Below, piece after piece: positions 1-8,933 of a stretch of DNA of 64,000 nt. The position numbers were made by a program, and so were the translations under genes. Below the pieces are notes generated by a model. The model worked only from the letters and a program-made list of their open reading frames with translations, did not search any database and had not been told where the DNA came from. Each line of letters opens with the position of its first letter. Position 1 is the first letter of the stretch. Source of the DNA: Azonexus sp. (GTDB taxonomy: Bacteria > Pseudomonadota > Gammaproteobacteria > Burkholderiales > Rhodocyclaceae); NCBI RefSeq assembly GCF_023150235.1, contig NZ_JAKLLH010000015.1, positions 37,840 to 101,839 of the forward strand. The letters run 5' to 3'.

Positions 1-1
1 G

Positions 2-58
2 AGCAACGGCGGCTTCGGCGGCATCCACGGCAAGCTGCTGGCCGCCCTGGCCGGTTAA
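2..58 (+). CDS. mpl: C-terminal end of probable Mpl (UDP-MurNAc:tripeptide ligase), partial
   Basis: Only the last 18 codons and the TAA stop lie in the window; the gene begins to the left. The tail reads SNGGFGGIHGKLLAALAG, which matches my recollection of the end of UDP-N-acetylmuramate:L-alanyl-gamma-D-glutamyl-meso-diaminopimelate ligase, whose last motif is SNGGFGGIH. Mpl recycles cell-wall tripeptide onto UDP-MurNAc in the cytoplasm. The assignment rests on this short motif alone. Confidence 0.6.
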   Translation, partial: SNGGFGGIHGKLLAALAG

Positions 59-158
59 GCCGAGGCACGCGGTCATCGCAAGCCCTGGGAAAATCCGCGA
101 AGCTAGCGGAAAAAGGCAGCGATCTCCGGCGATTGTCCGCGGAATATCGAAAACCGGA

Positions 159-200
159 TTTTTACCCGTTTTCACGGTCGACCGTGAAAACGGGTAAAAA
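159..200. repeat. 42-nt perfect palindrome without a loop
   Basis: A 21-nt arm (TTTTTACCCGTTTTCACGGTC minus its last base, then GTCGAC at the centre) is followed directly by its exact reverse complement, centred between 179 and 180. Runs of five T at the left and five A at the right close it. It lies between mpl and the mpl/maeB terminator. It could be a cruciform, a protein-binding site or a remnant of a mobile palindromic repeat; it is not a usual terminator because there is no loop. Confidence 0.8.
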
Positions 201-244
201 CCGACCGCCGAACCATCAGCCTGACCACCGGAAAATCCAGGCGT

Positions 245-277
245 AAAAAAACCGGCTCCTCAACGAGCCGGTTTTTA
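245..277. terminator. Bidirectional intrinsic terminator between mpl and maeB
   Basis: An 8-bp GC-rich stem (ACCGGCTC / GAGCCGGT, loop CTCAAC) is flanked by an A run on the left and a T run on the right, so it can end transcription from both sides. It fits the convergent arrangement of mpl (plus) and maeB (minus, ending at 300). Confidence 0.85.
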
Positions 278-299
278 CTGAGCCAGCGTGGCTGGCCGC

Positions 300-2576
300 T
301 CAGCGCTCCATCGACTCGACCACCGCCAGCGCAGTCATGTTGACCAGGCGGCGCACGGTGGCGGTCGAGGTCAGCACATGCACCGGACGGGCGGCACCGA
401 GCAGGATCGGGCCGATGGTCACGCCTTCGCCGCCGGTCATCTTGAGCAGGTTGTAGCTGATGTTGGCGGCGTCGAGGTTAGGCATCACCAGCAGGTTGGC
501 CTCGCCCTTGAGCGGCGAATCCGGGTTGGCTTCCTGACGGATGAGTTCGGACAGTGCCGAATCGCCGTGCATTTCGCCATCAACTTCCAGCTCGCCATTG
601 GCACGAGCGGCCACCAGCTGCGCGGCGGCACTCATCTTGCGCGAGGACTCGGAACTGCCGGAGCCGAAATTGGAGTGCGACAACAGCGCCGCCTTGGGCT
701 GGCTGCCGAAGCGCTTGACCTGCTCGGCGGCCATCAGCGTCATTTCGGCAATTTCCTCGGCGTTCGGGTTCTCGTTCACATGCGTGTCGCAGATGAACAG
801 CGAACGCCCGGGCAGCATCAGGTAGTTCATCGCTGCCAGGGTATTGACGCCCGGGCGCTTGCCGATGATCTGGCTGACCACGCCGAGGTGATGGCTGTAC
901 TGGCCGCTCATGCCGCAGATCAGGCCGTCGGCGTAGCCGAGCTTGAGCAGCATCGCGCCGATCACGGTCGGCTTCTTGCGCAGCGCTTCCTTGGCAATCG
1001 CCGGCGTCACGCCACGGCGCGCCATCAGCTTATGGTAAGCGGTCCAGCACTCGCGGTAGCGTTCGTCGGATTCGGGATTGACGACGTCGAAATCGACGCC
1101 CGGCTTGATCCGCAGCTTGGCCTTTTCGAGACGGTGATCGATCACCTCCGGGCGACCGATCAGGATCGGACGCGCGAATTTCTCTTCGATCACCACCTGA
1201 GCGGCGCGCAGCACGCGCTCTTCCTCGCCCTCGGCGAAGATGATGCGCTTGCCCTTGGCCTGGCGCGCGGCCTGGAAGATCGCGCGCATGCCGACGCCGG
1301 TGTGATAGACGAACTCGGACAGCTTGGCGCGGTAGGCATCCCAATCGGTGATCGGCCGCGTGGCGACGCCGGAATCGATCGCCGCCTGGGCGACCGCCGG
1401 TGCGATCTTGACGATCAGGCGCGGGTCGAAGGGCTTGGGAATCAGGTATTCCGGGCCAAAGTTGAGGTCATGGCCGGGATAGGCCATCGCCACTTCGTCG
1501 GTGACTTCGGCTTCGGCCAGTTCGGCAATCGCACGCACCGAAGCCATCTTCATTTCTTCGGTGATGCGGGTGGCGCCGACGTCGAGCGCACCGCGGAAGA
1601 TGAAGGGGAAGCAGAGGACGTTATTGACCTGGTTCACATAGTCGGAACGGCCGGTGGCAATGATCGCGTCCGGACGCACTTCCTTGACCAGCTCCGGCAT
1701 GATTTCCGGCGTCGGGTTGGCCAGCGCGAAGACCATCGGCTGGCTGGACATGCTCTTGACCATCTCCTGGCTGACCACGCCGGCAGCGGACAGGCCGAGG
1801 AAAATATCGGCGCCGACCATCGCATCGCCCAGCGTGCGCTTGTCGGTGTCCTGCGCGTAGCGGGCCTTGGTTTCGTCCATGCCGCCGGGACGGCCGACGT
1901 AGATCACGCCCTTGGAGTCGCAGACGGTGATGTTCTCGCGCTTAACGCCGAGATCGCACCACAGGTTGACGCAGGAGATGGCGGCGGCGCCGGCGCCGGA
2001 GACCACCACCTTGATCTCGTCGATCTTTTTGCCGACGACCTTGAGGCCGTTGAGCATGGCGGCGGCGGAGATGATCGCGGTGCCGTGCTGGTCGTCGTGG
2101 AAGACCGGAATATTCATCCGTTCCTTCAGCTTCTGCTCGATGTAGAAGCACTCCGGCGCCTTGATGTCTTCCAGGTTGATGCCGCCGAGCGTCGGCTCGA
2201 GCGCGGCGATCATGTCGATCAGCTTGTCGGGGTCGTTCTCGGCGAGTTCGATGTCGAACACGTCGATCCCGGCGAATTTCTTGAACAGGCAGCCCTTGCC
2301 TTCCATCACCGGCTTGGCGGCGAGCGGGCCGATGTTGCCCAGGCCGAGCACGGCGGTCCCGTTGGTGACGACGCCGACCAAGTTGGCGCGCGAGGTATAC
2401 AGCGCAGCGGTCGCTTCGTCCTCGACAATCGCATCACAGGCCGCGGCCACGCCCGGCGAATAGGCCAGCGCCAGGTCGCGCTGGTTGGTCAGCCCCTTGG
2501 TCGGGCGGACGGAAATCTTGCCCGGGGTGGGCCAACGATGATATTCAAGTGCGGCTTCGCGCAAATCCTTTTCCAC
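300..2576 (-). CDS. maeB: NADP-dependent malic enzyme with phosphotransacetylase-like domain
   Basis: Oxidatively decarboxylates malate to pyruvate and makes NADPH in the cytoplasm. The 758-residue protein has the typical length and layout of MaeB: an N-terminal malic domain, an NAD(P)-binding domain (around residues 165-400, including [12 protein letters not shown]) and a C-terminal phosphotransacetylase-like domain from about residue 430 that is usually regulatory and not catalytic. The start is GTG, with AGGAG about 7 nt upstream on the minus strand. It faces ribE divergently and ends at the bidirectional terminator. Confidence 0.95.
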   Translation of the reverse strand: MEKDLREAALEYHRWPTPGKISVRPTKGLTNQRDLALAYSPGVAAACDAIVEDEATAALYTSRANLVGVVTNGTAVLGLGNIGPLAAKPVMEGKGCLFKKFAGIDVFDIELAENDPDKLIDMIAALEPTLGGINLEDIKAPECFYIEQKLKERMNIPVFHDDQHGTAIISAAAMLNGLKVVGKKIDEIKVVVSGAGAAAISCVNLWCDLGVKRENITVCDSKGVIYVGRPGGMDETKARYAQDTDKRTLGDAMVGADIFLGLSAAGVVSQEMVKSMSSQPMVFALANPTPEIMPELVKEVRPDAIIATGRSDYVNQVNNVLCFPFIFRGALDVGATRITEEMKMASVRAIAELAEAEVTDEVAMAYPGHDLNFGPEYLIPKPFDPRLIVKIAPAVAQAAIDSGVATRPITDWDAYRAKLSEFVYHTGVGMRAIFQAARQAKGKRIIFAEGEEERVLRAAQVVIEEKFARPILIGRPEVIDHRLEKAKLRIKPGVDFDVVNPESDERYRECWTAYHKLMARRGVTPAIAKEALRKKPTVIGAMLLKLGYADGLICGMSGQYSHHLGVVSQIIGKRPGVNTLAAMNYLMLPGRSLFICDTHVNENPNAEEIAEMTLMAAEQVKRFGSQPKAALLSHSNFGSGSSESSRKMSAAAQLVAARANGELEVDGEMHGDSALSELIRQEANPDSPLKGEANLLVMPNLDAANISYNLLKMTGGEGVTIGPILLGAARPVHVLTSTATVRRLVNMTALAVVESMER

Positions 2577-2737
2577 GAAAACTCCTCGGATCTCGGCAAT
2601 GAGGGAAAACCCCGTAGGTTACTCCAAAGCCGGAGAGGCAGCAAAAAACACTACGATCTTTACCTCCCACCCCGGTGCGAACCCCGGAAGCGCGGCCCCA
2701 TGCTAGAGTTTCCCCTTTTGCCCCACAGGTTGCAGCC

Positions 2738-3331
2738 ATGTTTTCCGGAATCATCGCGGCGGTCGGCCGCATCACCCAAATCACCCCGCGCGAAGCCGGT
2801 TTCCGCCTCACCGTCGATGCCGCCACGCTCGGCCTCGACGACGTCGCGCTCGGCGATTCGATTGCCCACAACGGCGTCTGCCTGACCGTCGTCGCCAAGG
2901 AAGGCAACAGCTTCATGGTCGACGTCTCGCCGGAAACCCTGTCCTGCACCATCGGCCTCGCCGCCCCCGGCCCGGTCAACCTGGAAAAGGCGCTGCGCCT
3001 GGCCGACCGCCTCGGCGGCCACCTGGTTTCCGGCCACGTCGACGGCGTTGGCGAAGTGCTGCGCTTCGATCCGGTTGGCGACAACCGCCTGCTCGCCATC
3101 CGCGCCCCGCAAGCGCTGGCCAAGTACATCGCGCGCAAGGGCTCGATCACGGTCAACGGCACCAGCCTGACCACCAACGACGTCGACGGCAGCGACTTCA
3201 CCATCAACCTGATCCCGCACACGCTGGAAAACACCACGCTGCAATACCTGCAGCCCGGTGCCCAGGTCAATCTCGAAGTCGACCTGATCGCCCGTTATGT
3301 TGAACGGATCGTCGCCGCCCCCGCAAACTAA
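2738..3331 (+). CDS. ribE: Riboflavin synthase alpha subunit
   Basis: Dismutates two 6,7-dimethyl-8-ribityllumazine molecules to riboflavin in the cytoplasm. The 197-residue protein begins MFSGIIAAVGRI, the canonical start of this family, so the ATG at 2738 is preferred over an upstream in-frame start at 2675. Two lumazine-binding repeats are visible: residues 1-97, and from about 98 onward beginning GHLVSGHVDGVG. I looked for an FMN riboswitch in the 150-bp leader and did not find its conserved elements. Confidence 0.95.
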   Translation: MFSGIIAAVGRITQITPREAGFRLTVDAATLGLDDVALGDSIAHNGVCLTVVAKEGNSFMVDVSPETLSCTIGLAAPGPVNLEKALRLADRLGGHLVSGHVDGVGEVLRFDPVGDNRLLAIRAPQALAKYIARKGSITVNGTSLTTNDVDGSDFTINLIPHTLENTTLQYLQPGAQVNLEVDLIARYVERIVAAPAN

Positions 3332-3337
3332 GGCCGA

Positions 3338-4351
3338 TCAGGTACTTGCAAAGGTAAAGGCGTCGGCGAAAAACTCTTCTTCCGGCAGACCAGCGGCGAC
3401 GAAATCCTGGCGGGCGGCGTCGATCATCACCGGGGCGCCGCAGGCATAGACCTGGAAGCCCGAGAGGTCGGCGAAGTCGGCGAGCACCGCGCGGTGCACG
3501 AAACCGCTGCGGCCGTCCCAGGCATCGTCGGCGGCCGGCTCGGAGAGCACCGGCACGTAGCTGACCTGGGCCTGCGCGGCCGCCCAGCTCGCCGGCAGTT
3601 CGGGCATGTAAAGGTCGGCGCGGGCGCGGGCGCCCCAGTAGATATGCAGCGGCCGCTGGCAGTTTTCGGCCAGCGCGTGCTCGACGATGGACTTGATCGG
3701 CGCAAAGCCGGTGCCACCGGCGAGCAGGATCACCGGCTTGGCCGACTCCTCACGCAGGTAGAAACTGCCGTGCGGCCCGTTGAGGCGCAGGATGTCCTTG
3801 ACCTTCATCGTCGAAAACAGCGGGTCGGTGAAGACGCCGCCGGGAACGTGGCGGATGTGCAGTTGCAGCAGGGCATCGTCGTGCGGCGCATTGGCCAGCG
3901 AGAAGCTGCGCTTCCTGCCGTCCTTGAGCAGGATGTCGACGTACTGGCCGGCCCAGAACTGCAGGCGTTCGTTGGCCGGCAGGCGCAGCTTGAGTTCGAT
4001 CACGTCGGCGGCCAGCCGGTTGAGCTGTTCGATCCGCGCCGGCAGCGTCTTGACCGGGATGTCGCGGGCAGCGCCGACCTGCTTGCATTCGATGCTCAGG
4101 TCGCTCTGTGCCGTCGCACAGCAGAACAGCGTGGTTCCGGCCGCCTTGTCGGCGTCGCTCAACGCATGCGGCTGCGCCTTGCCGTGGTCGACCTCGCCGC
4201 ACAGCACCTTGCCGCGACAGGCGCCGCAGGCGCCGTCCTTGCAGCCGTAGGGCAGCGTCAGGCCCTGGCGCAGGGCGGCATCGAGCAGGGTTTCGGCGGC
4301 CTCGACCGTAAACTGGCGGCCGCTCGGCTGGACAGTGACTTGATAGCTCAT
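3338..4351 (-). CDS. 2Fe-2S ferredoxin/FAD/NAD(P)H reductase (CDP-6-deoxy-glucoseen reductase-like)
   Basis: A 337-residue electron-transfer protein. The N-terminus is a plant-type ferredoxin with YGCKDGACGAC (Cys37, Cys42, Cys45) and a fourth ligand near Cys77. An FAD-binding domain follows (RKRSFSLANAP) and then an NAD(P)-binding domain with LLAGGTGFAPIKS. Proteins like this are often annotated as CDP-6-deoxy-delta-3,4-glucoseen reductase, but no deoxysugar genes are nearby, so the true partner is unknown. The ATG at 4351 starts the ferredoxin domain (MSYQVTVQPSG); longer in-frame extensions have no homology I recognise. It is convergent with ribE, with only 6 bp between stops. Confidence 0.85.
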   Translation of the reverse strand: MSYQVTVQPSGRQFTVEAAETLLDAALRQGLTLPYGCKDGACGACRGKVLCGEVDHGKAQPHALSDADKAAGTTLFCCATAQSDLSIECKQVGAARDIPVKTLPARIEQLNRLAADVIELKLRLPANERLQFWAGQYVDILLKDGRKRSFSLANAPHDDALLQLHIRHVPGGVFTDPLFSTMKVKDILRLNGPHGSFYLREESAKPVILLAGGTGFAPIKSIVEHALAENCQRPLHIYWGARARADLYMPELPASWAAAQAQVSYVPVLSEPAADDAWDGRSGFVHRAVLADFADLSGFQVYACGAPVMIDAARQDFVAAGLPEEEFFADAFTFAST

Positions 4352-4375
4352 GGCTTCCTCTTGTTCCCCTATAGG

Positions 4376-4393
4376 CTCGGCTAAAATGCCGAG
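4376..4393 (+). promoter_or_regulatory. Hairpin and -10-like box directly before a start codon
   Basis: CTCGGC (4376-4381) and GCCGAG (4388-4393) can pair around TAAAAT (4382-4387), and the ATG of the epimerase gene follows immediately at 4394. TAAAAT resembles a -10 box; if used, transcription would begin at or next to the ATG, giving a leaderless mRNA. There is no Shine-Dalgarno sequence. This is an inference from sequence only. Confidence 0.4.
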
Positions 4394-5311
4394 ATGCAAA
4401 AAATCCTGATCGTCGGCAGCGGGGACGTTGCCCGCCGCATCCTCTCCCTGCTTTGCCGCCGCGCCCGCGTCTATGCGCTGCTGCGCGACCCGGAAGCGGC
4501 CGCCGCCTGGCGGGCCGCCGGCGCGACGCCGCTGCTCGGCGATCTCGACGACCGGCGCAGCCTGCAACGCCTGGCCGGCCTCGCCGACTGCGTGCTGCAT
4601 CTGGCGCCGCCGCCCAACCACGGCGAACGCGACCCACGGACGCGCAATCTGCTGGCCGCCCTGAGCCGCGGGCAAAAGCAGCGCGAAAGTCTACCACGGC
4701 GCCTGATTTACGTAAGCACGACAGGGGTTTACGGCGATTGTGGCGGCGCCGAGATCGACGAAACCCGGCACTGCCGGCCGGAAAACGCCCGCGCCCGCCG
4801 CCGGGTCGATGCCGAGCAGGCCTTGCGCCGCTGGGGCGCGGCCAGCGGCGTCAGCGTCAGCATCCTGCGCGCCCCCGGCATTTACGCGGCCGATCGCCTG
4901 CCGCTCGAACGCCTGCAAAAAGGCACGCCGGCACTGGTCGACCGTGACGATGTGTATACCAACCATATCCACGCCGACGATCTCGCCGCCGCCTGCGTCG
5001 CCGCACTGCGCCGGGGCGGCGCCAACCGCGCCTACAACGCGGTCGATGCCTCGGAGCTGAAGATGGCCGAGTATTTCGACCAGGTCGCTGCCGCCTTCGC
5101 CCTGCCGCCGCCGCCGCGCCTGAGCCGGGCCGAAGCCGAGCAGCAGTTGTCGCCGGTGCAGCTGTCGTTCATGCGCGAATCGCGGCGCATCGGCAACCGC
5201 CGGCTGACCCGCGAACTCGGCCTGCGCCTGCGCTACCCGACGGTCGAGGCCGGCATCGCCGCCGCCCGCGCCGCGCTGAGTGCCGCCCCCGCCGCCAACT
5301 CATCCGATTAA
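4394..5311 (+). CDS. NAD(P)-dependent epimerase/reductase, SDR family
   Basis: A 305-residue extended/atypical SDR protein. The N-terminal Rossmann motif is KILIVGSGDVARRI, followed by an acidic turn (LLGDLDD) and an LIYVSTTGVYGD segment that carries the serine and the YG of the active site region; TNHIHADDLAAACVAAL is the typical C-terminal substrate-side helix of NAD-dependent epimerase family members. The substrate cannot be told. It is divergent from the ferredoxin reductase and followed after 22 bp by the HemJ-like gene, so the two may be co-transcribed. No ribosome binding site is visible before the ATG. Confidence 0.8.
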   Translation: MQKILIVGSGDVARRILSLLCRRARVYALLRDPEAAAAWRAAGATPLLGDLDDRRSLQRLAGLADCVLHLAPPPNHGERDPRTRNLLAALSRGQKQRESLPRRLIYVSTTGVYGDCGGAEIDETRHCRPENARARRRVDAEQALRRWGAASGVSVSILRAPGIYAADRLPLERLQKGTPALVDRDDVYTNHIHADDLAAACVAALRRGGANRAYNAVDASELKMAEYFDQVAAAFALPPPPRLSRAEAEQQLSPVQLSFMRESRRIGNRRLTRELGLRLRYPTVEAGIAAARAALSAAPAANSSD

Positions 5312-5333
5312 TCCTCCAACAAGCGACTCGCCC

Positions 5334-5750
5334 ATGCTGATCGTCAAAACCCTGCACCTGTGGATGGTGATTTCCTGGTTCGCCGGCCTCTTCTACCTGC
5401 CGCGCATTTTCGTCAATCTGGCGATGGTTCCCGCCGACAGCGATGCCGAACGCGAGCGCCTGCTGCTGATGGCCGGCAAGCTCTACAAGTTCATGACCCC
5501 GCTCGCCGCCTTCGCGGTGCTGCTCGGCCTCTGGCTGTGGTTCGGCTACGGCTTCGGCGGCGGCTGGCTGCACGCCAAAACCACGCTGGTCGCCGGCCTG
5601 GTCGCCTATCACTGGCATTGCGGCCGCCTGCTGCAAGCCTTCCGCAACGGCCACAACACCCGTTCGCACGTCTGGTTCCGCTTCTATAACGAAGTCCCGG
5701 TGCTGGTGCTGCTCGCCGTCCTCTTCCTCGTTGTTCTCAAGCCCTTCTGA
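5334..5750 (+). CDS. hemJ: HemJ/CopD-like integral membrane protein (putative protoporphyrinogen oxidase)
   Basis: A 138-residue protein with four hydrophobic segments (about residues 4-28, 50-72, 78-96 and 117-137). The start MLIVKTLHLWMVISWFAG and the following YLPR are characteristic of the HemJ (UPF0093) family, which oxidises protoporphyrinogen IX in many bacteria lacking HemG/HemY; family members are also labelled CopD-like. The ATG at 5334 places the conserved histidine at residue 8; the longer frame starting at 5280 adds only low-complexity residues. A heme role is a family inference. Confidence 0.75.
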   Translation: MLIVKTLHLWMVISWFAGLFYLPRIFVNLAMVPADSDAERERLLLMAGKLYKFMTPLAAFAVLLGLWLWFGYGFGGGWLHAKTTLVAGLVAYHWHCGRLLQAFRNGHNTRSHVWFRFYNEVPVLVLLAVLFLVVLKPF

Positions 5751-5763
5751 AGGCCTGGACCAT

Positions 5764-5794
5764 GTTTCAATCCACGCCCGTCCTCGGGCGAAGC
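5764..5794 (-). repeat. Solitary type I-C-like CRISPR repeat
   Basis: On the minus strand this 31-nt stretch begins GCTTCGCCCG, continues AGGA, then CGGGCG and ends GTGGATTGAAAC. The CGCCCG/CGGGCG hairpin followed by GTGGATTGAAAC is the architecture of type I-C CRISPR repeats. No second copy is visible nearby and no I-C cas genes lie in the window. It sits between hemJ and the rlmL-type gene. Confidence 0.65.
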
Positions 5795-5868
5795 TGCCGG
5801 CCAAAGACGGCCATTCCAAACATCGTATCCCCCGACCAGGGGAGGCCTCAAACCGGAGTGATTTCCTG

Positions 5869-7035
5869 ATGAAATTTTTTGCCATCTGCCCGCGCGGCCT
5901 CGAACCCCTGCTCGCCGACGAACTGACCGCCCTCGGCGGCGAAGAGGTGACGCCGACCCACGGCGGCGTCTTCTTCTCCGGCGAGTGGGCAACCTGCTAC
6001 CGCGCCAACCTCGAATCGCGAATCGCCACCCGCATCCTGTGGCACATCGTCAAAGGCCCCTACACCAGCGAAGAAGACGTCTACCGGCTGGCCGTGCGCC
6101 AGCTGTGGCCCAATCACTTCGCGGTCAGCAGCACCATCCGCGTCGTCACCACCGCAATCAAGTCGCCGCTGAAGTCGCTCGACTTCGTCACCCTGCGCGT
6201 CAAGGACGCCGTTTGCGACCGCTTCCGCGAAGACCTCGGCGAACGCCCAAATGTCGATACTCGCCACCCGGACGTGAGCATCCACCTGTTTCTCAGCGAG
6301 CGCGAGTGCACGCTCTATCTGGACACTTCGGGACAGCCGCTGTGGCAACGCGGTTTCCGCCGCGCCAGCGTCGAGGCACCATTGAAGGAAAACCTCGCTG
6401 CCGCGATCCTCAAGCTCTCCGGCTGGCAGCCCGAACAAGCGCTGGTCGACCCGATGTGCGGCAGCGGCACCTTCCTGCTCGAAGCGGTGCAGATCGCGCT
6501 CGACCGCGCCCCCGGCCTCGACCGGCATTTCGGCTTTGAACGACTGAAGTCCTTCCAGGCCATCGAATGGGCGACCCTGCGCAGCGCCGCCGAAGCCCGC
6601 GTCAAAAAATCGCTGCCGGCCACGATCAGCGGCTACGACCTCGACGAACGCGCCGTACGCGCCACCCGCCGCAACCTCCAGGAAGCCGGCTTTGCCGCCT
6701 TTGCCACGGTCGACCACGGCAATGTGCTGGAAATCGAACCGCCGGCCGGTGCCCCCGGCGTGCTCCTGGCCAACCCGCCCTACGGCGAGCGTATCGGCGA
6801 ACAAGAGGAACTGGCCGCGCTTTACCCGCAACTGGGAAGCGCGCTGAAGCGCCACTGGGCCGGCTGGCACTGCCTGTTCTTCACCGCCGACCTGCGCCTG
6901 CCCAAGCTGATCCGCCTGCAGCCGAGCCGCAAGACGCCGCTTTATAACGGCCCGCTCGAATGCCGCCTGTTCCGCTTCGAAATGGTCGCCGGCAGCAACC
7001 GCAAGGGCGCGGCCCCGGCCACTGCAGGCGATTGA
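5869..7035 (+). CDS. rlmL: THUMP-domain class I RNA methyltransferase (RlmL-type, 23S rRNA m2G2445)
   Basis: A 388-residue protein equal to the N-terminal half of E. coli RlmKL. It has an N-terminal ferredoxin-like/THUMP region (MKFFAICPRGLEPLLADEL to about residue 160) and a Rossmann methyltransferase domain with SAM motif VDPMCGSGTFLLEA (around residue 195) and the N-methyltransferase motif ANPPYGERIG (around 300), as expected for N2-guanine methylation. The RlmK half is absent, which is common outside gammaproteobacteria. The ATG at 5869 gives the canonical N-terminus; longer extensions read through the CRISPR-like repeat and are unlikely. Confidence 0.85.
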   Translation: MKFFAICPRGLEPLLADELTALGGEEVTPTHGGVFFSGEWATCYRANLESRIATRILWHIVKGPYTSEEDVYRLAVRQLWPNHFAVSSTIRVVTTAIKSPLKSLDFVTLRVKDAVCDRFREDLGERPNVDTRHPDVSIHLFLSERECTLYLDTSGQPLWQRGFRRASVEAPLKENLAAAILKLSGWQPEQALVDPMCGSGTFLLEAVQIALDRAPGLDRHFGFERLKSFQAIEWATLRSAAEARVKKSLPATISGYDLDERAVRATRRNLQEAGFAAFATVDHGNVLEIEPPAGAPGVLLANPPYGERIGEQEELAALYPQLGSALKRHWAGWHCLFFTADLRLPKLIRLQPSRKTPLYNGPLECRLFRFEMVAGSNRKGAAPATAGD

Positions 7036-7037
7036 CA

Positions 7038-7054
7038 TTGCTGCAATGCAGCAA
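7038..7054. promoter_or_regulatory. Palindromic operator candidate upstream of the acetyl-CoA hydrolase gene
   Basis: TTGCTGCA-A-TGCAGCAA is a perfect 8-bp inverted repeat around one base, about 90 bp before the ATG at 7142 and just after the rlmL stop. The position suits a regulator of the acyl-CoA gene. No binding protein can be named from the sequence with confidence. Confidence 0.5.
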
Positions 7055-7141
7055 GCATTGAGATTTGATCTTGGTCAGCTAACATATTGACCCGACGTGC
7101 CAATATTAGATTTTTATAAAACAAAACAAGGAGAAAGCAAG

Positions 7142-8437
7142 ATGTCCGTCCAGGCTCTTTATCAGCAGAAGCGTATGTCCGCGACCGACGCCATTCACGT
7201 GGTCAAGGATGGCGACACCATCGTCATCCCGACCGGCGTCGGCGAGCCGCCCGCGCTGCTGACCGCCCTGTCCGACGCCCGTCGCAAATACCGCGACGTC
7301 AAGGTTTCGCAGATCCTGCCACTGCGCAAATATGGCTACATCGATCCGGAAACTGTGCAGCACGTCCGTCACGACGCCTATTTCTTCGGCGGTGCGACCC
7401 GCCCGGGTGGCCAGGAAGGCTGGGTGGACTTCGTTCCCGCTTATTTCTCGGAACTGCCGCAGCTGATCCGCCGTGGCCTGTCGCCGGCCGACGTGGTCTT
7501 CGCGATGGCCTCGCCGATGGACGAATTCGGCTACTTCTCGCTGGCGCTGGCCCCGGACTACACCATGGCCGCGATTGAAAAAGCCCGTGCCGTGGTCCTG
7601 GAAGTGAACCCGCACGTACCCTTCGCCTTCGGTGCCTGCCACATCCACATTTCGGAAGTCGATGCCCTGACCGAAAGCAGCGATCCGCTGCTCGAAGTCG
7701 GTCTGCCCAAGATCGGCCCCGTGCAGGAGGCCATCGGCAGCTACGTCGCCGAGATGATCCCCAACGGCGCCACCCTGCAGATCGGCTACGGCGGCATTCC
7801 CGACGCGGTGGTGATGCAGCTGACCAACAAGCACAACCTCGGCATCCATACCGAAATGGTCGGCGACGGCATCATGACCCTGGTCGAAGCCGGCGTGGTC
7901 AACAACTCGCAGAAGAACGTCAATCGCGGCAAGATGTTCGCCACCTTCGCGCTCGGCTCGAAGAAGCTGTACGACTTCATGCACCGCAATCCATCGCTCG
8001 AAATGCATCCGGTCGATGTCACCAACGACCCCTACCTGGCCGGCCAGAACGACAACCTGCACTGCATCAACGCCACCATGCAGATCGACTTCCTCGGCCA
8101 GTGCGGCTCCGAGAGCCTGGGCGCCAAGCCCTACTCCGGCACCGGCGGCCAGGCCGACTTCGTGCGCGCCGCCAACCGTTCCAACGGCGGCAAGGCCTTC
8201 ATCGTGCTGCCCTCGACCGCCAAGGACGACGCCATCTCCCGCATCGTCCCGACGCTGACCCCGGGCACTCACGTCAGCACCAGCAAGAACGACATCAACT
8301 ACGTCGTCACCGAGCACGGTGTCGCCCAGCTGCGCGGCAAGACCGCCAAGCAGCGTTGCGAAGCGCTGATCGCCATTGCCCACCCCAACTTCCGCGCCGA
8401 ACTGCGCGAAGCCGCCAAGAAGATGAACCTGCTGTAA
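7142..8437 (+). CDS. Acetyl-CoA hydrolase/CoA-transferase family protein
   Basis: A 431-residue protein of the acetyl-CoA hydrolase/4-hydroxybutyrate CoA-transferase family. The C-terminal domain carries GIHTEMVGDGIMTLVEAG, whose glutamate is the expected covalent-thioester residue, and the typical KPYSGTGGQADFVRAA and NYVVTEHGVAQLRGKT motifs. Such enzymes move CoA between acetate and other short acyl groups. The substrate (acetate, succinate, propionate or 4-hydroxybutyrate) cannot be decided. AAGGAGAAAGCAAG precedes the ATG at 7142, which decides the start. A palindrome about 90 bp upstream may regulate it. Confidence 0.88.
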   Translation: MSVQALYQQKRMSATDAIHVVKDGDTIVIPTGVGEPPALLTALSDARRKYRDVKVSQILPLRKYGYIDPETVQHVRHDAYFFGGATRPGGQEGWVDFVPAYFSELPQLIRRGLSPADVVFAMASPMDEFGYFSLALAPDYTMAAIEKARAVVLEVNPHVPFAFGACHIHISEVDALTESSDPLLEVGLPKIGPVQEAIGSYVAEMIPNGATLQIGYGGIPDAVVMQLTNKHNLGIHTEMVGDGIMTLVEAGVVNNSQKNVNRGKMFATFALGSKKLYDFMHRNPSLEMHPVDVTNDPYLAGQNDNLHCINATMQIDFLGQCGSESLGAKPYSGTGGQADFVRAANRSNGGKAFIVLPSTAKDDAISRIVPTLTPGTHVSTSKNDINYVVTEHGVAQLRGKTAKQRCEALIAIAHPNFRAELREAAKKMNLL

Positions 8438-8439
8438 AC

Positions 8440-8492
8440 AGCCGATACATCTTGTAGCAAATGAGTTCGGCCGCAAGGCCGAACTATCGGCT
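8440..8492 (+). terminator. Nested hairpin after the acetyl-CoA hydrolase gene
   Basis: An inner 9-bp stem AGTTCGGCC/GGCCGAACT with a GCAA tetraloop (8464-8485) is enclosed by AGCCGATA (8440-8447) and TATCGGCT (8485-8492). No T tract follows, so it may be an inefficient terminator or an mRNA-stabilising structure. Confidence 0.5.
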
Positions 8493-8530
8493 ATCTTGGA
8501 GATGGTTCCACCGCTTTAGCGAGCCATTCC

Positions 8531-8932
8531 ATGTCATCACTCCCCGATTTCTCCCGGATTGCCCGTCGGCTGCTCTGCGCCACGCTGCTCGCCGTCACCG
8601 CCGCGACACCGGCCTGGGCACATCGCCCGCGCGTTCATTTCGGTGTCGGAGTCAATCTCGGCCCGGCCTTTGTGCCTTACTATGCGCCCGCCTGGCACCC
8701 CTGGAATTTTCCACCACCGACGATCTATCAGGCACCGATCATCATCCGGCAGGAAGCACCGCCGGTTTATGTCGAACGCACACCGCCCGTGGCCCCCCCG
8801 CCACCGGCGCCCATCGCTCCGGCACCAGTGGCGACGCAGTATTGGTATTACTGCCCAAGCAGCAGAGCCTATTACCCGCACGTCGCAAGCTGCCCCGAAG
8901 AGTGGCTGCGCGTACTGCCCCAGGAACGCTGA
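8531..8932 (+). CDS. Small secreted proline-rich protein of unknown function
   Basis: 133 residues with a clear Sec signal peptide (RRLLCATLLAVTAATPAWA, cleavage near residue 30). The mature part is rich in Pro and Tyr (about residues 58-100) and ends with a conserved-looking tail YYCPSSRAYYPHVASCPEEW with two cysteines that could form a disulfide; I have seen similar tails in hypothetical periplasmic proteins of betaproteobacteria. The gene ends one base before the next ATG, so it is almost surely co-transcribed with the glycine-zipper lipoprotein. Function unknown. Confidence 0.7.
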   Translation: MSSLPDFSRIARRLLCATLLAVTAATPAWAHRPRVHFGVGVNLGPAFVPYYAPAWHPWNFPPPTIYQAPIIIRQEAPPVYVERTPPVAPPPPAPIAPAPVATQYWYYCPSSRAYYPHVASCPEEWLRVLPQER

Positions 8933-8933
8933 C

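Noticed and set aside
2577-2737. FMN riboswitch before ribE
   Set aside because: The conserved FMN aptamer elements are not seen in the leader.
288-2885. 865-residue frame antisense to maeB
   Set aside because: It is a shadow of high-GC codon usage; composition is His/Arg/Asp-rich with no recognisable domain, and maeB on the other strand is certain.
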